Assembly: GCA_011052165.1 (NCBI GenBank)
Contig: DRJN01000023.1
Location: 1 to 5,505 of the forward strand
DNA: 5,505 nucleotides
From: Gammaproteobacteria bacterium
Lineage (GTDB): Bacteria; Pseudomonadota; Gammaproteobacteria; UBA6429; Thiohalophilaceae
Direction of reading: 5' to 3'
In this document: positions 1 through 5,505 of the stretch, one piece after another
Layout of the letters: each line of letters starts with the position of its first letter
Position numbering within the stretch: the stretch's first letter is position 1
Notes under the pieces: generated by a model
The model's database searches: none
Told to the model about the DNA's origin: nothing
What the model saw: the letters and a program-made list of their open reading frames with translations, nothing else
Made by a program: the position numbers and the translations under genes

Positions 1-81
1 ACCGATGGCCTGATCCGTATTTCTGTCGGGTTGGAGGATATCAAAGATATCAAGACCGACCTTGCCCGTGGGCTGGGCTAA
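1..81 (+). CDS. metZ: C-terminal end of a trans-sulfuration PLP enzyme, probably O-succinylhomoserine sulfhydrylase (partial)
   Basis: Only the last 26 codons and a TAA stop are present; the gene begins before the window. The visible tail contains RISVGLEDI followed by DLARGLG. This is the usual C-terminal ending of the Cys/Met metabolism PLP-dependent family (MetB, MetC, MetZ, MetY), where the Arg of the R-(I/V)-S-(V/T)-G-(L/I)-E-D motif contacts the substrate carboxylate. The GLED..D.K.DLARGL form fits MetZ better than MetB, which typically reads STGIED. MetZ is a cytoplasmic enzyme that makes homocysteine from O-succinylhomoserine and sulfide in methionine synthesis. The family call is firm. 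The choice of MetZ over cystathionine gamma-synthase or gamma-lyase is an inference from 26 residues. Confidence 0.75.
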   Translation, partial: TDGLIRISVGLEDIKDIKTDLARGLG

Positions 82-167
82 AAAATATTTTAACCACAGA
101 GGACAAGGCTGGGCTGAAGGGTGTTCATGAAGCCCAACAAGATTAGTTCGCAGTTCATTAATCGCTT

Positions 168-195
168 TTGCATCTTTTCGTTCTTTGCCTGTAAT
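168..195 (+). promoter_or_regulatory. tentative sigma70 promoter for tatD-tcdA
   Basis: A TTGCAT box (168-173, three matches to the -35 consensus) lies 16 bases before TGTAAT (190-195, five of six matches to the -10 consensus). This would start transcription near 202, about 90 bases before the tatD start. The surroundings are AT-rich and no better pair was found in 82-290. The -35 is weak, so the site is only a candidate; the gene could also be read through from metZ, because no intrinsic terminator is visible after metZ. Confidence 0.3.
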
Positions 196-208
196 GAAAT
201 TAATTTCA
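195..208. promoter_or_regulatory. 14-bp perfect palindrome, operator-like
   Basis: TGAAATTAATTTCA is a perfect inverted repeat. It overlaps the last base of the candidate -10 box and the predicted start point, the position expected for a repressor operator. The half-sites TGAA and TTCA resemble the MetR-type TGAA-N5-TTCA site, but the spacing here is six bases rather than five. It sits inside a looser stem, CCTGTAAT (188-195) against ATTTCAGG (203-210), with one mismatch. No T-tract follows, so it is not an intrinsic terminator. The palindrome is plainly visible; binding of any regulator is inference. Confidence 0.35.
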
Positions 209-238
209 GGAACATATTATTGATAACTGTTTTTGAAG

Positions 239-251
239 TCACCACTGGTGA
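239..251. repeat. 13-bp odd-centred inverted repeat upstream of tatD
   Basis: TCACCACTGGTGA is an inverted repeat with six-base arms around a single central C (base 245). It lies 40 bases before the tatD start codon, and its centre is about 43 bases from that of the palindrome at 195-208, with a different sequence. It could be a second protein-binding site or chance. The one-base centre cannot form a tight RNA loop, so a DNA role would be more likely than an RNA one. Confidence 0.3.
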
Positions 252-290
252 ATTATCGGAACAGGTTCAACTACGGATTTCAGACTGAAC

Positions 291-1070
291 ATGCCAAACC
301 TGAATATATCGGTTTTCGATACGCATTGTCATCTGAATGATAGGGCGTTTGATTCTGATCGCAATAGGGTGCTGGAGAGCTGCCGGGAAAAAGGCATCAA
401 TTATATGCTTGTGCCGGCCGTTCTCCGAACAGGCTGGGATGGTCTGCTGGATTTATGCCGGCAGGAAAAGGGGCTGTACCCGGCATTGGGGCTGCACCCT
501 GTTTTTATTGAACAGCATGAGCGGCAGGAGCTCAAGCAACTGGAACAGTATCTCGCCCAATACCAGCCTGTCGCAGTGGGTGAAATCGGTCTGGATTTTT
601 TCATCGGCAGTCCGGACAAAGATCGGCAACTGTATTTTTTTAGCGCACAATTGGATATCGCACGTGGCGTAAATCTGCCGGTGGTGTTACATATCCGCAA
701 GGCTCATGATCAGGTTCTATCGCTGTTGCGCAAGCACCCTGTTGTCGGGGGCTTTGCCCACGCCTTCAATGGCAGCTTGCAACAGGCGCAGCAATTTATC
801 GATCTGGGTTTTAAACTGGGTTTTGGCGGCATGCTGACCTATGAACGTTCTCGCAAGATTCGTGAACTGGCGCGCGTATTGCCGCTGGAGTCCATCGTAC
901 TGGAAACCGATGCGCCGGACATGACGGTGGCCGCGCACAGAGGCGAGCGCAACAGCCCTGAATATATTGCCGATTGCTTGAATATGTTGTCAGCGCTGCG
1001 TGACGAAGAACCGCAGTTTATCGCTGAGCGTACAACGGGCAATGCGTTTGAGGTCTTGGGAGTTGTCTGA
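291..1070 (+). CDS. yjjV: TatD-family metal-dependent hydrolase (YjjV-like DNase)
   Basis: A 259-residue protein, the same length as E. coli YjjV. TatD-family enzymes are cytoplasmic TIM-barrel metallohydrolases of the amidohydrolase fold; characterised members are Mg2+-dependent DNases with 3'-5' exonuclease or AP-endonuclease activity. All expected metal ligands are visible: H12 and H14 in DTHCHL, E98 in GEIGLDF, H134 in VVLHIRKAHD, H157 in FAHAFNGS and D207 in LETDAPDM. The GLHP motif (67-70) and the sequence around GSLQQAQQF also match YjjV more than TatD or YcfH. The ATG at 291 is used because it places DTHCHL near residue 10, as in the family, but no strong ribosome binding site precedes it. 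In-frame stop TGA at 249-251 limits any upstream extension. Its 3' end overlaps tcdA, which suggests co-translation. The physiological substrate is unknown. Confidence 0.93.
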   Translation: MPNLNISVFDTHCHLNDRAFDSDRNRVLESCREKGINYMLVPAVLRTGWDGLLDLCRQEKGLYPALGLHPVFIEQHERQELKQLEQYLAQYQPVAVGEIGLDFFIGSPDKDRQLYFFSAQLDIARGVNLPVVLHIRKAHDQVLSLLRKHPVVGGFAHAFNGSLQQAQQFIDLGFKLGFGGMLTYERSRKIRELARVLPLESIVLETDAPDMTVAAHRGERNSPEYIADCLNMLSALRDEEPQFIAERTTGNAFEVLGVV

Positions 1071-1851
1071 TCGGGAATACCAGCAACGTTTCGGTGGTTT
1101 GCGCCGACTGTATGGGGATGCGGCCTTTGCTTTGTTGCCACAGTGGCACTTTTGCGTCATTGGCATCGGTGGCGTGGGTTCCTGGGTGGTCGAGGCTTTT
1201 GCCCGTTCCGGGATCGGCCATCTAACCCTGGTGGACTACGATGATATTGCGGCGGCGAATATCAATCGCCAGTTGCACAGCCTCAGCGAGACGCTGGGCC
1301 GGAAAAAAATCGCGGTAATGAAAGAACGGGTGTGGCAGATTAATCCGGATTGCCAGGTTGATTTGATTGATGATTTTCTGACCATAGATAATCATACGGA
1401 AATTCTTTCCCGGGGTTATGATTATGTGGTGGATGCGATTGACAGCATAAAATTCAAGGCGGCGTTGATTTATTATTGCCGGCGCAACAAAATTCCGGTC
1501 ATGACCACGGGTGGGGCGGGGGGACTGACCGATGCGACGATGATCCGGATCGATGATCTAAGCCGGACCTGGAATGATGCGCTGGCGGCAAAAGTCCGCG
1601 CCCGCTTGCGCAGTGACTATGGTTTCAGCCGAAATCTGAAACGCCGTTTCGGAGTGGATTGTGTCTATTCCACCCAGCAACCTGTCTATCCTAAAGAGGA
1701 TGGCCGCGTTAGCCATGAAAAGCCGGGAATCCATGGCCTGTCGCTGGACTGTCATCTGGGGTACGGCGCCTCATCCTGTGTGACCGCCAGTTTTGGTTTT
1801 ATGGCGGCATCCCATGTCATTAACAAAACCTTGAATAAAAAAATCGGATAA
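1042..1851 (+). CDS. tcdA: tRNA threonylcarbamoyladenosine dehydratase (E1-like)
   Basis: TcdA (CsdL/YgdL) uses ATP to dehydrate t6A at position 37 of ANN-decoding tRNAs into the cyclic form ct6A, improving decoding. From ATG 1042 the protein has 269 residues, against 268 in E. coli. Visible features of the ThiF/MoeB/HesA fold are the nucleotide loop GIGGVGS (41-47), the acidic D65-D67-D68 stretch, N73..N75-R76-Q77, K88/K89 and DAIDS (131-135). Family-specific signatures are QRFGGLRRLYG near the start, CRRNKIPVMTTGGAGG, RLRSDYGF, GVDCVYS and the ending TASFGFMAASHVINK. The start is uncertain: ATG 1042 overlaps tatD by 29 bases; TTG 1063 (262 residues) has a well-spaced GAGG at 1050-1053; GTG 1000 gives an N-terminus longer than the family. 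In E. coli the enzyme works with the CsdA-CsdE sulfur system; neither partner is in this window. Confidence 0.95.
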   Translation: MRLRSWELSDREYQQRFGGLRRLYGDAAFALLPQWHFCVIGIGGVGSWVVEAFARSGIGHLTLVDYDDIAAANINRQLHSLSETLGRKKIAVMKERVWQINPDCQVDLIDDFLTIDNHTEILSRGYDYVVDAIDSIKFKAALIYYCRRNKIPVMTTGGAGGLTDATMIRIDDLSRTWNDALAAKVRARLRSDYGFSRNLKRRFGVDCVYSTQQPVYPKEDGRVSHEKPGIHGLSLDCHLGYGASSCVTASFGFMAASHVINKTLNKKIG

Positions 1852-1916
1852 AGAGGATAAAGGGGGTGAACAAAAGGACGGCGCAGACCCGCTCGAAGAG
1901 ATCGGCGATGTAGGGA

Positions 1917-1945
1917 TTGTTGCTTATTAAATAAAGTGTTAGTAT
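1917..1945 (+). promoter_or_regulatory. sigma70-type promoter of the rimP-nusA-infB operon
   Basis: TTGTTG (1917-1922) and TAGTAT (1940-1945) are separated by 17 bases. A TG at 1937-1938, one base before the -10 box, makes this an extended -10 promoter and would offset the imperfect -35. A GC-rich discriminator, GCGCC (1946-1950), follows, as in promoters under growth-rate or stringent control. The predicted start is near 1952, giving a leader of about 57 bases before rimP. The boxes are visible in the sequence; promoter activity and stringent control are inferred. Confidence 0.6.
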
Positions 1946-1967
1946 GCGCCAAATTGTATGTTAGTTG

Positions 1968-1995
1968 AAGTGGGCCTTGAGCCCACTTTTTATTT
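1968..1995 (+). terminator. intrinsic terminator hairpin in the rimP leader (putative attenuator)
   Basis: AAGTGGGC (1968-1975) pairs perfectly with GCCCACTT (1981-1988) around the five-base loop CTTGA. The 3' arm runs into a U-tract, with five T from 1987 to 1991, then A and three more T. This is a complete Rho-independent terminator lying 14 to 42 bases before the rimP start codon. It resembles the rimP-leader RNA described ahead of rimP in gammaproteobacteria and thought to control operon expression by premature termination. It could also stop read-through from tcdA. Only about 16 transcribed bases precede the hairpin if the predicted start is right, and I see no competing antiterminator stem, so control would need a protein factor or altered polymerase behaviour. 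Confidence 0.85.
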
Positions 1996-2008
1996 ACAGG
2001 TTGTCAAA

Positions 2009-2461
2009 ATGCTGGAAGGGAAGCTGACCAGACTGGTTGCCTCGGCCGTAGAGGCGCTGGGACTCGAGCTGGTCGGGATCGAATATTTTGCTCAGGGTGC
2101 GCACTCCATGTTGCGAGTCTATATTGATTCAGAACAGGGTATTACGCTGGATGACTGTAGCCGAGTCAGTCACCAGGTTAGCGGGGTGCTGGAAGTCGAG
2201 GATCCTATTCGCGGCAAGTACAACCTGGAGGTGTCATCACCAGGCCTGGATCGGCCGCTGTTTACACTGGCGCACTTTGAACGGTTTACCGGTCAGGGTG
2301 TAACATTGCGTCTGCGCCGGCCAGTCAATGGCCAGCGCAAGTTCAAGGGTGTGATTGCGGCGGTTGAAGACGGGCATATTCGGATAGCGCTGGATGATAG
2401 TCAGGCGTTGGAACTGGAGATAGATGAAGTTGAAAAGGCGAATTTGATTTCCGAGCGGTGA
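2009..2461 (+). CDS. rimP: ribosome maturation factor RimP
   Basis: RimP binds free 30S subunits and helps assembly of the 16S central pseudoknot and head, acting with ribosomal protein S12. From ATG 2009 the product has 150 residues, exactly the E. coli length. Conserved blocks are VEALGLELVGIEY (14-26), LRVYIDSE (35-42), DDC.RVSHQVS (48-58) and the family signature YNLEVSSPGLDRPL (71-84). The C-terminal small barrel, residues about 88-150, ends in EKANLI. An upstream in-frame ATG at 1958 would extend it by 17 residues, but that extension reads straight through the terminator hairpin and lacks family similarity. ATG 2009 also has AGG at 1998-2000, eight bases upstream. It is the first gene of the operon with nusA and infB. 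Confidence 0.96.
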   Translation: MLEGKLTRLVASAVEALGLELVGIEYFAQGAHSMLRVYIDSEQGITLDDCSRVSHQVSGVLEVEDPIRGKYNLEVSSPGLDRPLFTLAHFERFTGQGVTLRLRRPVNGQRKFKGVIAAVEDGHIRIALDDSQALELEIDEVEKANLISER

Positions 2462-2595
2462 GCCAAACGGCATGTCGGACAGCAGAAAACGGATTCGTAG
2501 AGCAGGCATCAATATTGATCATCATAGGTAGATTAACCACGGTGGCAGACAAAATGGTGCGACGGAGATGAGTGAATTGAAACAGGGGCTGGATC
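2462..2595 (+). other. rimP-nusA spacer with a palindrome and micro-ORFs
   Basis: This 134-base gap is long for an operon whose genes are usually only tens of bases apart. It contains ATCAATATTGAT (2508-2519), a perfect 12-bp palindrome. It also contains three tiny open frames: ATG 2472 to TAG 2531 (19 residues), GTG 2542 to TGA 2571 (9 residues), and ATG 2568 to TAA 2603 (11 residues). The second overlaps the third through ATGA, and the third overlaps the nusA start by eight bases. None has a well-spaced ribosome binding site, so they may be chance. No terminator or clear promoter was seen. The nusA ribosome binding site, AGGGG (2584-2588), closes the spacer. Confidence 0.4.
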
Positions 2596-4092
2596 ATGAA
2601 TAAAGAGATTTTGCTGGTTGTTGATGCGGTTTCCAACGAAAAGGGTGTTGACAAAAGCATAATCTTCGAAGCAATCGAGGTTGCTTTGGCGACGGCAACC
2701 AAAAAGCGTTATACCAATGATGTGGATGTGCGCGTGGATATCGATCAGGAAACCGGTCATTACAAGACCTTCCGCCGCTGGGAAGTGGTGGAGGACGATG
2801 CCATGGATCAGCCTGATCATCAGACCACGCTGAGTGCGGCCCAGTATGAAAATCCGGATCTTCAGACCGGTGATTTCGTCGAGGAAGAGATCGAATCGGT
2901 GAAATTTGGCCGCATTGCCGCGCAGACGGCAAAACAGGTAATTGTGCAGAAAGTGCGCGAAGCCGAGCGCAAGCAGGTGGTGGAAGCGTACCGCGAACGT
3001 ATCGGTGAACTGGTCATGGGCGTGGTCAAGCGAGTGGAACGTGGCAATGTCTATCTGGATTTGGGTGGCAATGCGGATGCGATTATTCCTCGTGAGGAGA
3101 TGATTCCGCGCGAAGCTATTCGCACCGGTGACCGGGTGCGCGGTTACATGAAGGAAATCAATGAAGAAGTTCGCGGTCCGCAGTTGTTTGTCAGTCGTAC
3201 TGCGCCGGAGTTTTTGATTGAGTTGTTTAAAATCGAAGTCCCCGAAGTGGGTGAGAACCTGATTGATATTCTGGGCGCCGCCCGCGATCAGGGTTCCCGC
3301 GCCAAGATTGCGGTGCGTAGTAACGAAGCCCGGATTGATCCCGTCGGCGCCTGCGTCGGTATGCGCGGTTCGCGGGTGCAGGCCGTTTCCAATGAACTGG
3401 CGGGCGAGCGCATCGATATTGTGCTGTGGGATGAAAATGATGCCCAGTTTGTTATCAACGCCATGTCGCCGGCCGTGGTCTCCTCCATTATTGTGAATGA
3501 AGATAACAAGAGTATGGATATCGCCGTGGAAGAAGATCAACTGTCGCTGGCCATTGGCCGCGGTGGTCAAAACGTGAAGCTGGCCAGTGAACTGACCGGC
3601 TGGACCCTGAATGTGATGTCAGAAACAGAAGCGGCGGAAAAATCCGAGGTGGAAACCCAGAAATCTCAGCAAATGTTTATGGACATGCTGGATGTGGATG
3701 AAGAAGTGGCGGTGATTCTGGTGCAGGAGGGGTTTACCAGTATCGACGAAATCGCCTATGTGCCCGTCAGTGAAATGCTGGAGATCGAGGAATTTGACGA
3801 GGACATCGTCGAGGAACTGCGCGGACGGGCCAAGGATATCCTGTTGACTCGCGCCATCAGTAGTGAAGAAGATTTGACCCGTGTGGAACCGGCTGACGAT
3901 CTGCTTGAAATGCAGGGGATGACTAAAGAACTGGCCTATCAGATGGCGCACAACGGTATCATCACCATGGAAGATCTGGCTGAACAGTCAGTGGATGAAC
4001 TACTGGAAATCGAGGGGCTTGATGAAGATCTGGCGGCGAAATTGATCATGACCGCACGTGAACCATGGTTTGCGGAAGAGCAGAGTAAATAA
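2596..4092 (+). CDS. nusA: transcription termination/antitermination factor NusA
   Basis: NusA binds RNA polymerase near the RNA exit channel, prolongs pauses, promotes intrinsic termination and takes part in rRNA and phage antitermination complexes. The protein has 498 residues (E. coli 495). In order: polymerase-binding N-terminal domain (1 to about 133, starting MNKEILLVVDAVSNEK); S1 domain (about 135-200, GNVYLDLGGNADAIIP); KH1 (about 205-278) with GMRG at 255-258; KH2 (about 280-345) with GRGG at 321-324; and two acidic repeats, about 363-417 and 432-491, which align as DL.EM/LEI..FDED-type helix-hairpin-helix units. The second repeat is the one that contacts the alpha-subunit C-terminal domain in E. 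coli and relieves autoinhibition, so this looks like a full-length gammaproteobacterial NusA. ATG 2596 has AGGGG seven bases upstream, and an in-frame TGA at 2578-2580 prevents extension. Nothing is missing. Confidence 0.98.
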   Translation: MNKEILLVVDAVSNEKGVDKSIIFEAIEVALATATKKRYTNDVDVRVDIDQETGHYKTFRRWEVVEDDAMDQPDHQTTLSAAQYENPDLQTGDFVEEEIESVKFGRIAAQTAKQVIVQKVREAERKQVVEAYRERIGELVMGVVKRVERGNVYLDLGGNADAIIPREEMIPREAIRTGDRVRGYMKEINEEVRGPQLFVSRTAPEFLIELFKIEVPEVGENLIDILGAARDQGSRAKIAVRSNEARIDPVGACVGMRGSRVQAVSNELAGERIDIVLWDENDAQFVINAMSPAVVSSIIVNEDNKSMDIAVEEDQLSLAIGRGGQNVKLASELTGWTLNVMSETEAAEKSEVETQKSQQMFMDMLDVDEEVAVILVQEGFTSIDEIAYVPVSEMLEIEEFDEDIVEELRGRAKDILLTRAISSEEDLTRVEPADDLLEMQGMTKELAYQMAHNGIITMEDLAEQSVDELLEIEGLDEDLAAKLIMTAREPWFAEEQSK

Positions 4093-4120
4093 TGCTGGCC
4101 CAGGGCAGGAGAATAACTTT

Positions 4121-5505
4121 ATGGCTGATGTAACAGTCACACAATTTGCAGAAGTGGTGGGTATTTCGGTAGACCGATTGCTGATCCAGTTAAAAGAAGC
4201 CGGTGTCAGCATTACCGATGCGAAGGCAAATATTAACGATGCTGAAAAAATGAAATTGCTGGGCTTCTTGCGCAATAAACATGCGTCAAACTCTGCCAAT
4301 GAATCAAAGGCCGCTTCGCCGCGCAAGGTGACCTTAAACCGCAAGTCGACCAGTGAACTGAAACAGTCTGCAGGGCATGGCAAGCCCAAGTCGGTAGTGG
4401 TGGAAGTACGTAAGAAACGCACCTACGTCAAACGTGAAGATGTACAGGAAGAAGACACGGTTGCGGCGGAAAGAGCAAAGCTCGAAAAGGAGAAGCTGCT
4501 GGCTGAGCAGCGTCAGCGTGAGGATGATGAAAAACGCCGGCAACAGGAAATTGAAGCAAAACGTTTGATTGAAGAAGATGCCGAGCGTGAAAAAGTACGT
4601 CGGCTCGAAGAAGAAAAACGTAAGGCGGAAGAAGACAAGAAAACAGAAGAGGATAAGAAGGCGAAACCGGCAGCCGGCAGGCCTGAGCCTGCCTCAGCGC
4701 CGGCAGCCGATACCCGCAATAAGCATAAAAAATCGTCGGCCAAGCATGAACAGTCTGATCGGGATACCCGCTACGGGCGCAAGGAACTGCACGTTACGGC
4801 TGACAAGTCGGGCCGTCGCAGGAAAAAGCCAAAACGTATAGCAAGATCGGCGGTTTCCGCAGCGGGCGAACATGGCTTTACCCGGCCGACTGCGCCCATC
4901 GTGCATGAAGTTTCGATACCTGAAACCATCAGCGTGGGCGATCTTGCACAAAAAATGTCGGTAAAGGCCGCCGAGGTCATCAAGGTACTCATGAATATGG
5001 GTTCGATGGTGACGATCAACCAGGTGTTGGATCAGGACACCGCGATTCTGGTAGTCGAGGATATGGGTCACAAGGTCAAGTTGCTGGTAGAGGATGAACT
5101 GGAGTCATCCCTGATTGATGATAGTCAGGAAGGTGACAGGGTTGCCCGTGCGCCTGTGGTCACCATCATGGGCCATGTCGATCATGGCAAGACCTCGTTG
5201 CTGGACTATATTCGGAAATCCCGAGTTGCCGCAGGGGAGTCCGGCGGCATTACCCAGCATATCGGCGCCTATCATGTGCATACGGATTCTGGCGATATTA
5301 CTTTCCTTGATACGCCCGGCCATGCTGCGTTTACCGCTATGCGTGCCCGTGGCGCCAAAGTCACTGATATTGTGATTCTGGTGGTGGCGGCAGACGATGG
5401 CGTGATGCCGCAGACGCGTGAAGCAATTCAGCACGCCAAATCAGCAGAAGTTCCGTTGATCATTGCGGTTAATAAAATAGACAAGGAAAATGCCGATCCG
5501 GACAG
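4121..5505 (+). CDS. infB: translation initiation factor IF2, 5' portion (runs off the window)
   Basis: IF2 is the GTPase that places fMet-tRNA on the 30S subunit and promotes 50S joining. The reading frame is open for 461 codons from ATG 4121 to the edge; AGGAG (4107-4111) lies nine bases upstream. Visible parts: IF2_N subdomain (1 to about 50, MADVTVTQFAEVVGISVDRL), the IF2-associated region (about 70-108, ending RKKRTYVKRED), a highly charged Glu/Lys/Arg-rich helix likely to be coiled coil (about 115-185), a basic linker (about 186-255), a second IF2_N domain (about 264-322, ISVGDLAQKMSVKAAEVIKVLM), and the G domain. G motifs are G1 GHVDHGKT (351-358), the switch I Thr T378 in GGITQHIGAY, G3 DTPGH (397-401) and G4 NKID (451-454). 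G5, the beta-barrel domains and the C-terminal fMet-tRNA-binding domain lie beyond the window. G1 is 47 residues earlier than in E. coli, so the linker is shorter. It is 28 bases after nusA, in the same operon. Confidence 0.98.
   Translation, partial: MADVTVTQFAEVVGISVDRLLIQLKEAGVSITDAKANINDAEKMKLLGFLRNKHASNSANESKAASPRKVTLNRKSTSELKQSAGHGKPKSVVVEVRKKRTYVKREDVQEEDTVAAERAKLEKEKLLAEQRQREDDEKRRQQEIEAKRLIEEDAEREKVRRLEEEKRKAEEDKKTEEDKKAKPAAGRPEPASAPAADTRNKHKKSSAKHEQSDRDTRYGRKELHVTADKSGRRRKKPKRIARSAVSAAGEHGFTRPTAPIVHEVSIPETISVGDLAQKMSVKAAEVIKVLMNMGSMVTINQVLDQDTAILVVEDMGHKVKLLVEDELESSLIDDSQEGDRVARAPVVTIMGHVDHGKTSLLDYIRKSRVAAGESGGITQHIGAYHVHTDSGDITFLDTPGHAAFTAMRARGAKVTDIVILVVAADDGVMPQTREAIQHAKSAEVPLIIAVNKIDKENADPD

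Noticed and set aside
110..136. Hairpin TGGGCT / AGCCCA after metZ as a terminator
   Set aside because: Only six pairs with a 15-base loop and no T-tract after the 3' arm; not a credible intrinsic terminator.
1958..2008. N-terminal extension of RimP from ATG 1958
   Set aside because: The extra 17 codons run through the terminator hairpin and its U-tract, have no family similarity, and ATG 2009 gives the exact 150-residue family length with a ribosome binding site.
1852..2008. Possible tRNA gene before rimP, as in E. coli
   Set aside because: No T-loop GTTCRA-type box or acceptor stem pairing could be found; the only strong structure is the terminator hairpin.
2533..3570. 345-codon open frame on the minus strand
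   Set aside because: It lies antisense to nusA, whose identity is certain, and its His/Asn/Phe-rich product with no recognisable domain is typical of a shadow frame.
4569..4841. Plus-strand 90-codon frame rich in Lys and Arg
   Set aside because: It is an out-of-frame reading of the charged IF2 linker, where GAA/AAG-rich codons leave other frames open; no ribosome binding site or family match.
1..5505. Mobile element, CRISPR array, toxin-antitoxin or defence system
   Set aside because: All long coding regions are conserved housekeeping genes in consistent + strand order, and no transposase, direct-repeat array, integrase or defence-domain protein is visible.

Overview
The window reads as ordinary chromosomal DNA from a gammaproteobacterium of moderate GC content. 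RimP, NusA and IF2 all look gammaproteobacterial: RimP has the same length as the E. coli protein, NusA has S1, two KH and two C-terminal acidic repeat domains, and IF2 has a long charged N-terminus. The first gene end looks like MetZ (O-succinylhomoserine sulfhydrylase), an enzyme that Pseudomonas-type and many environmental gammaproteobacteria use in place of the E. coli MetB route. I cannot name a genus.

Layout, all on the + strand. Bases 1-81 are the last codons of a PLP-dependent sulfur amino acid enzyme, probably metZ. Bases 82-290 are an AT-rich intergenic stretch with a tentative promoter and two short palindromes. Bases 291-1070 encode a TatD-family metal hydrolase closest to E. coli YjjV. 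Its end overlaps the start of tcdA (about 1042-1851), which encodes the E1-like enzyme that cyclises the t6A modification of tRNA. The next 157 bases hold a sigma70-type promoter and, just before rimP, a textbook intrinsic terminator hairpin that looks like the rimP-leader attenuator. The transcription/translation operon follows: rimP (2009-2461), a 134-base spacer, nusA (2596-4092), a 28-base spacer and the 5' half of infB (4121 to the window edge).

How the genes work together: RimP matures the 30S subunit, NusA controls RNA polymerase pausing, termination and antitermination, and IF2 brings initiator tRNA to the ribosome. They form one of the most conserved bacterial operons. TcdA also acts on the decoding apparatus, through modification of tRNA position 37. 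TatD is translationally close to tcdA, but no functional link can be read from the sequence.

I found no mobile element, CRISPR array, rRNA or tRNA, and no convincing new system. The points most worth a second look are the promoter-proximal terminator before rimP, the unusual genes upstream of this operon with no initiator tRNA gene in the interval, the palindromes before tatD, and the long rimP-nusA spacer.
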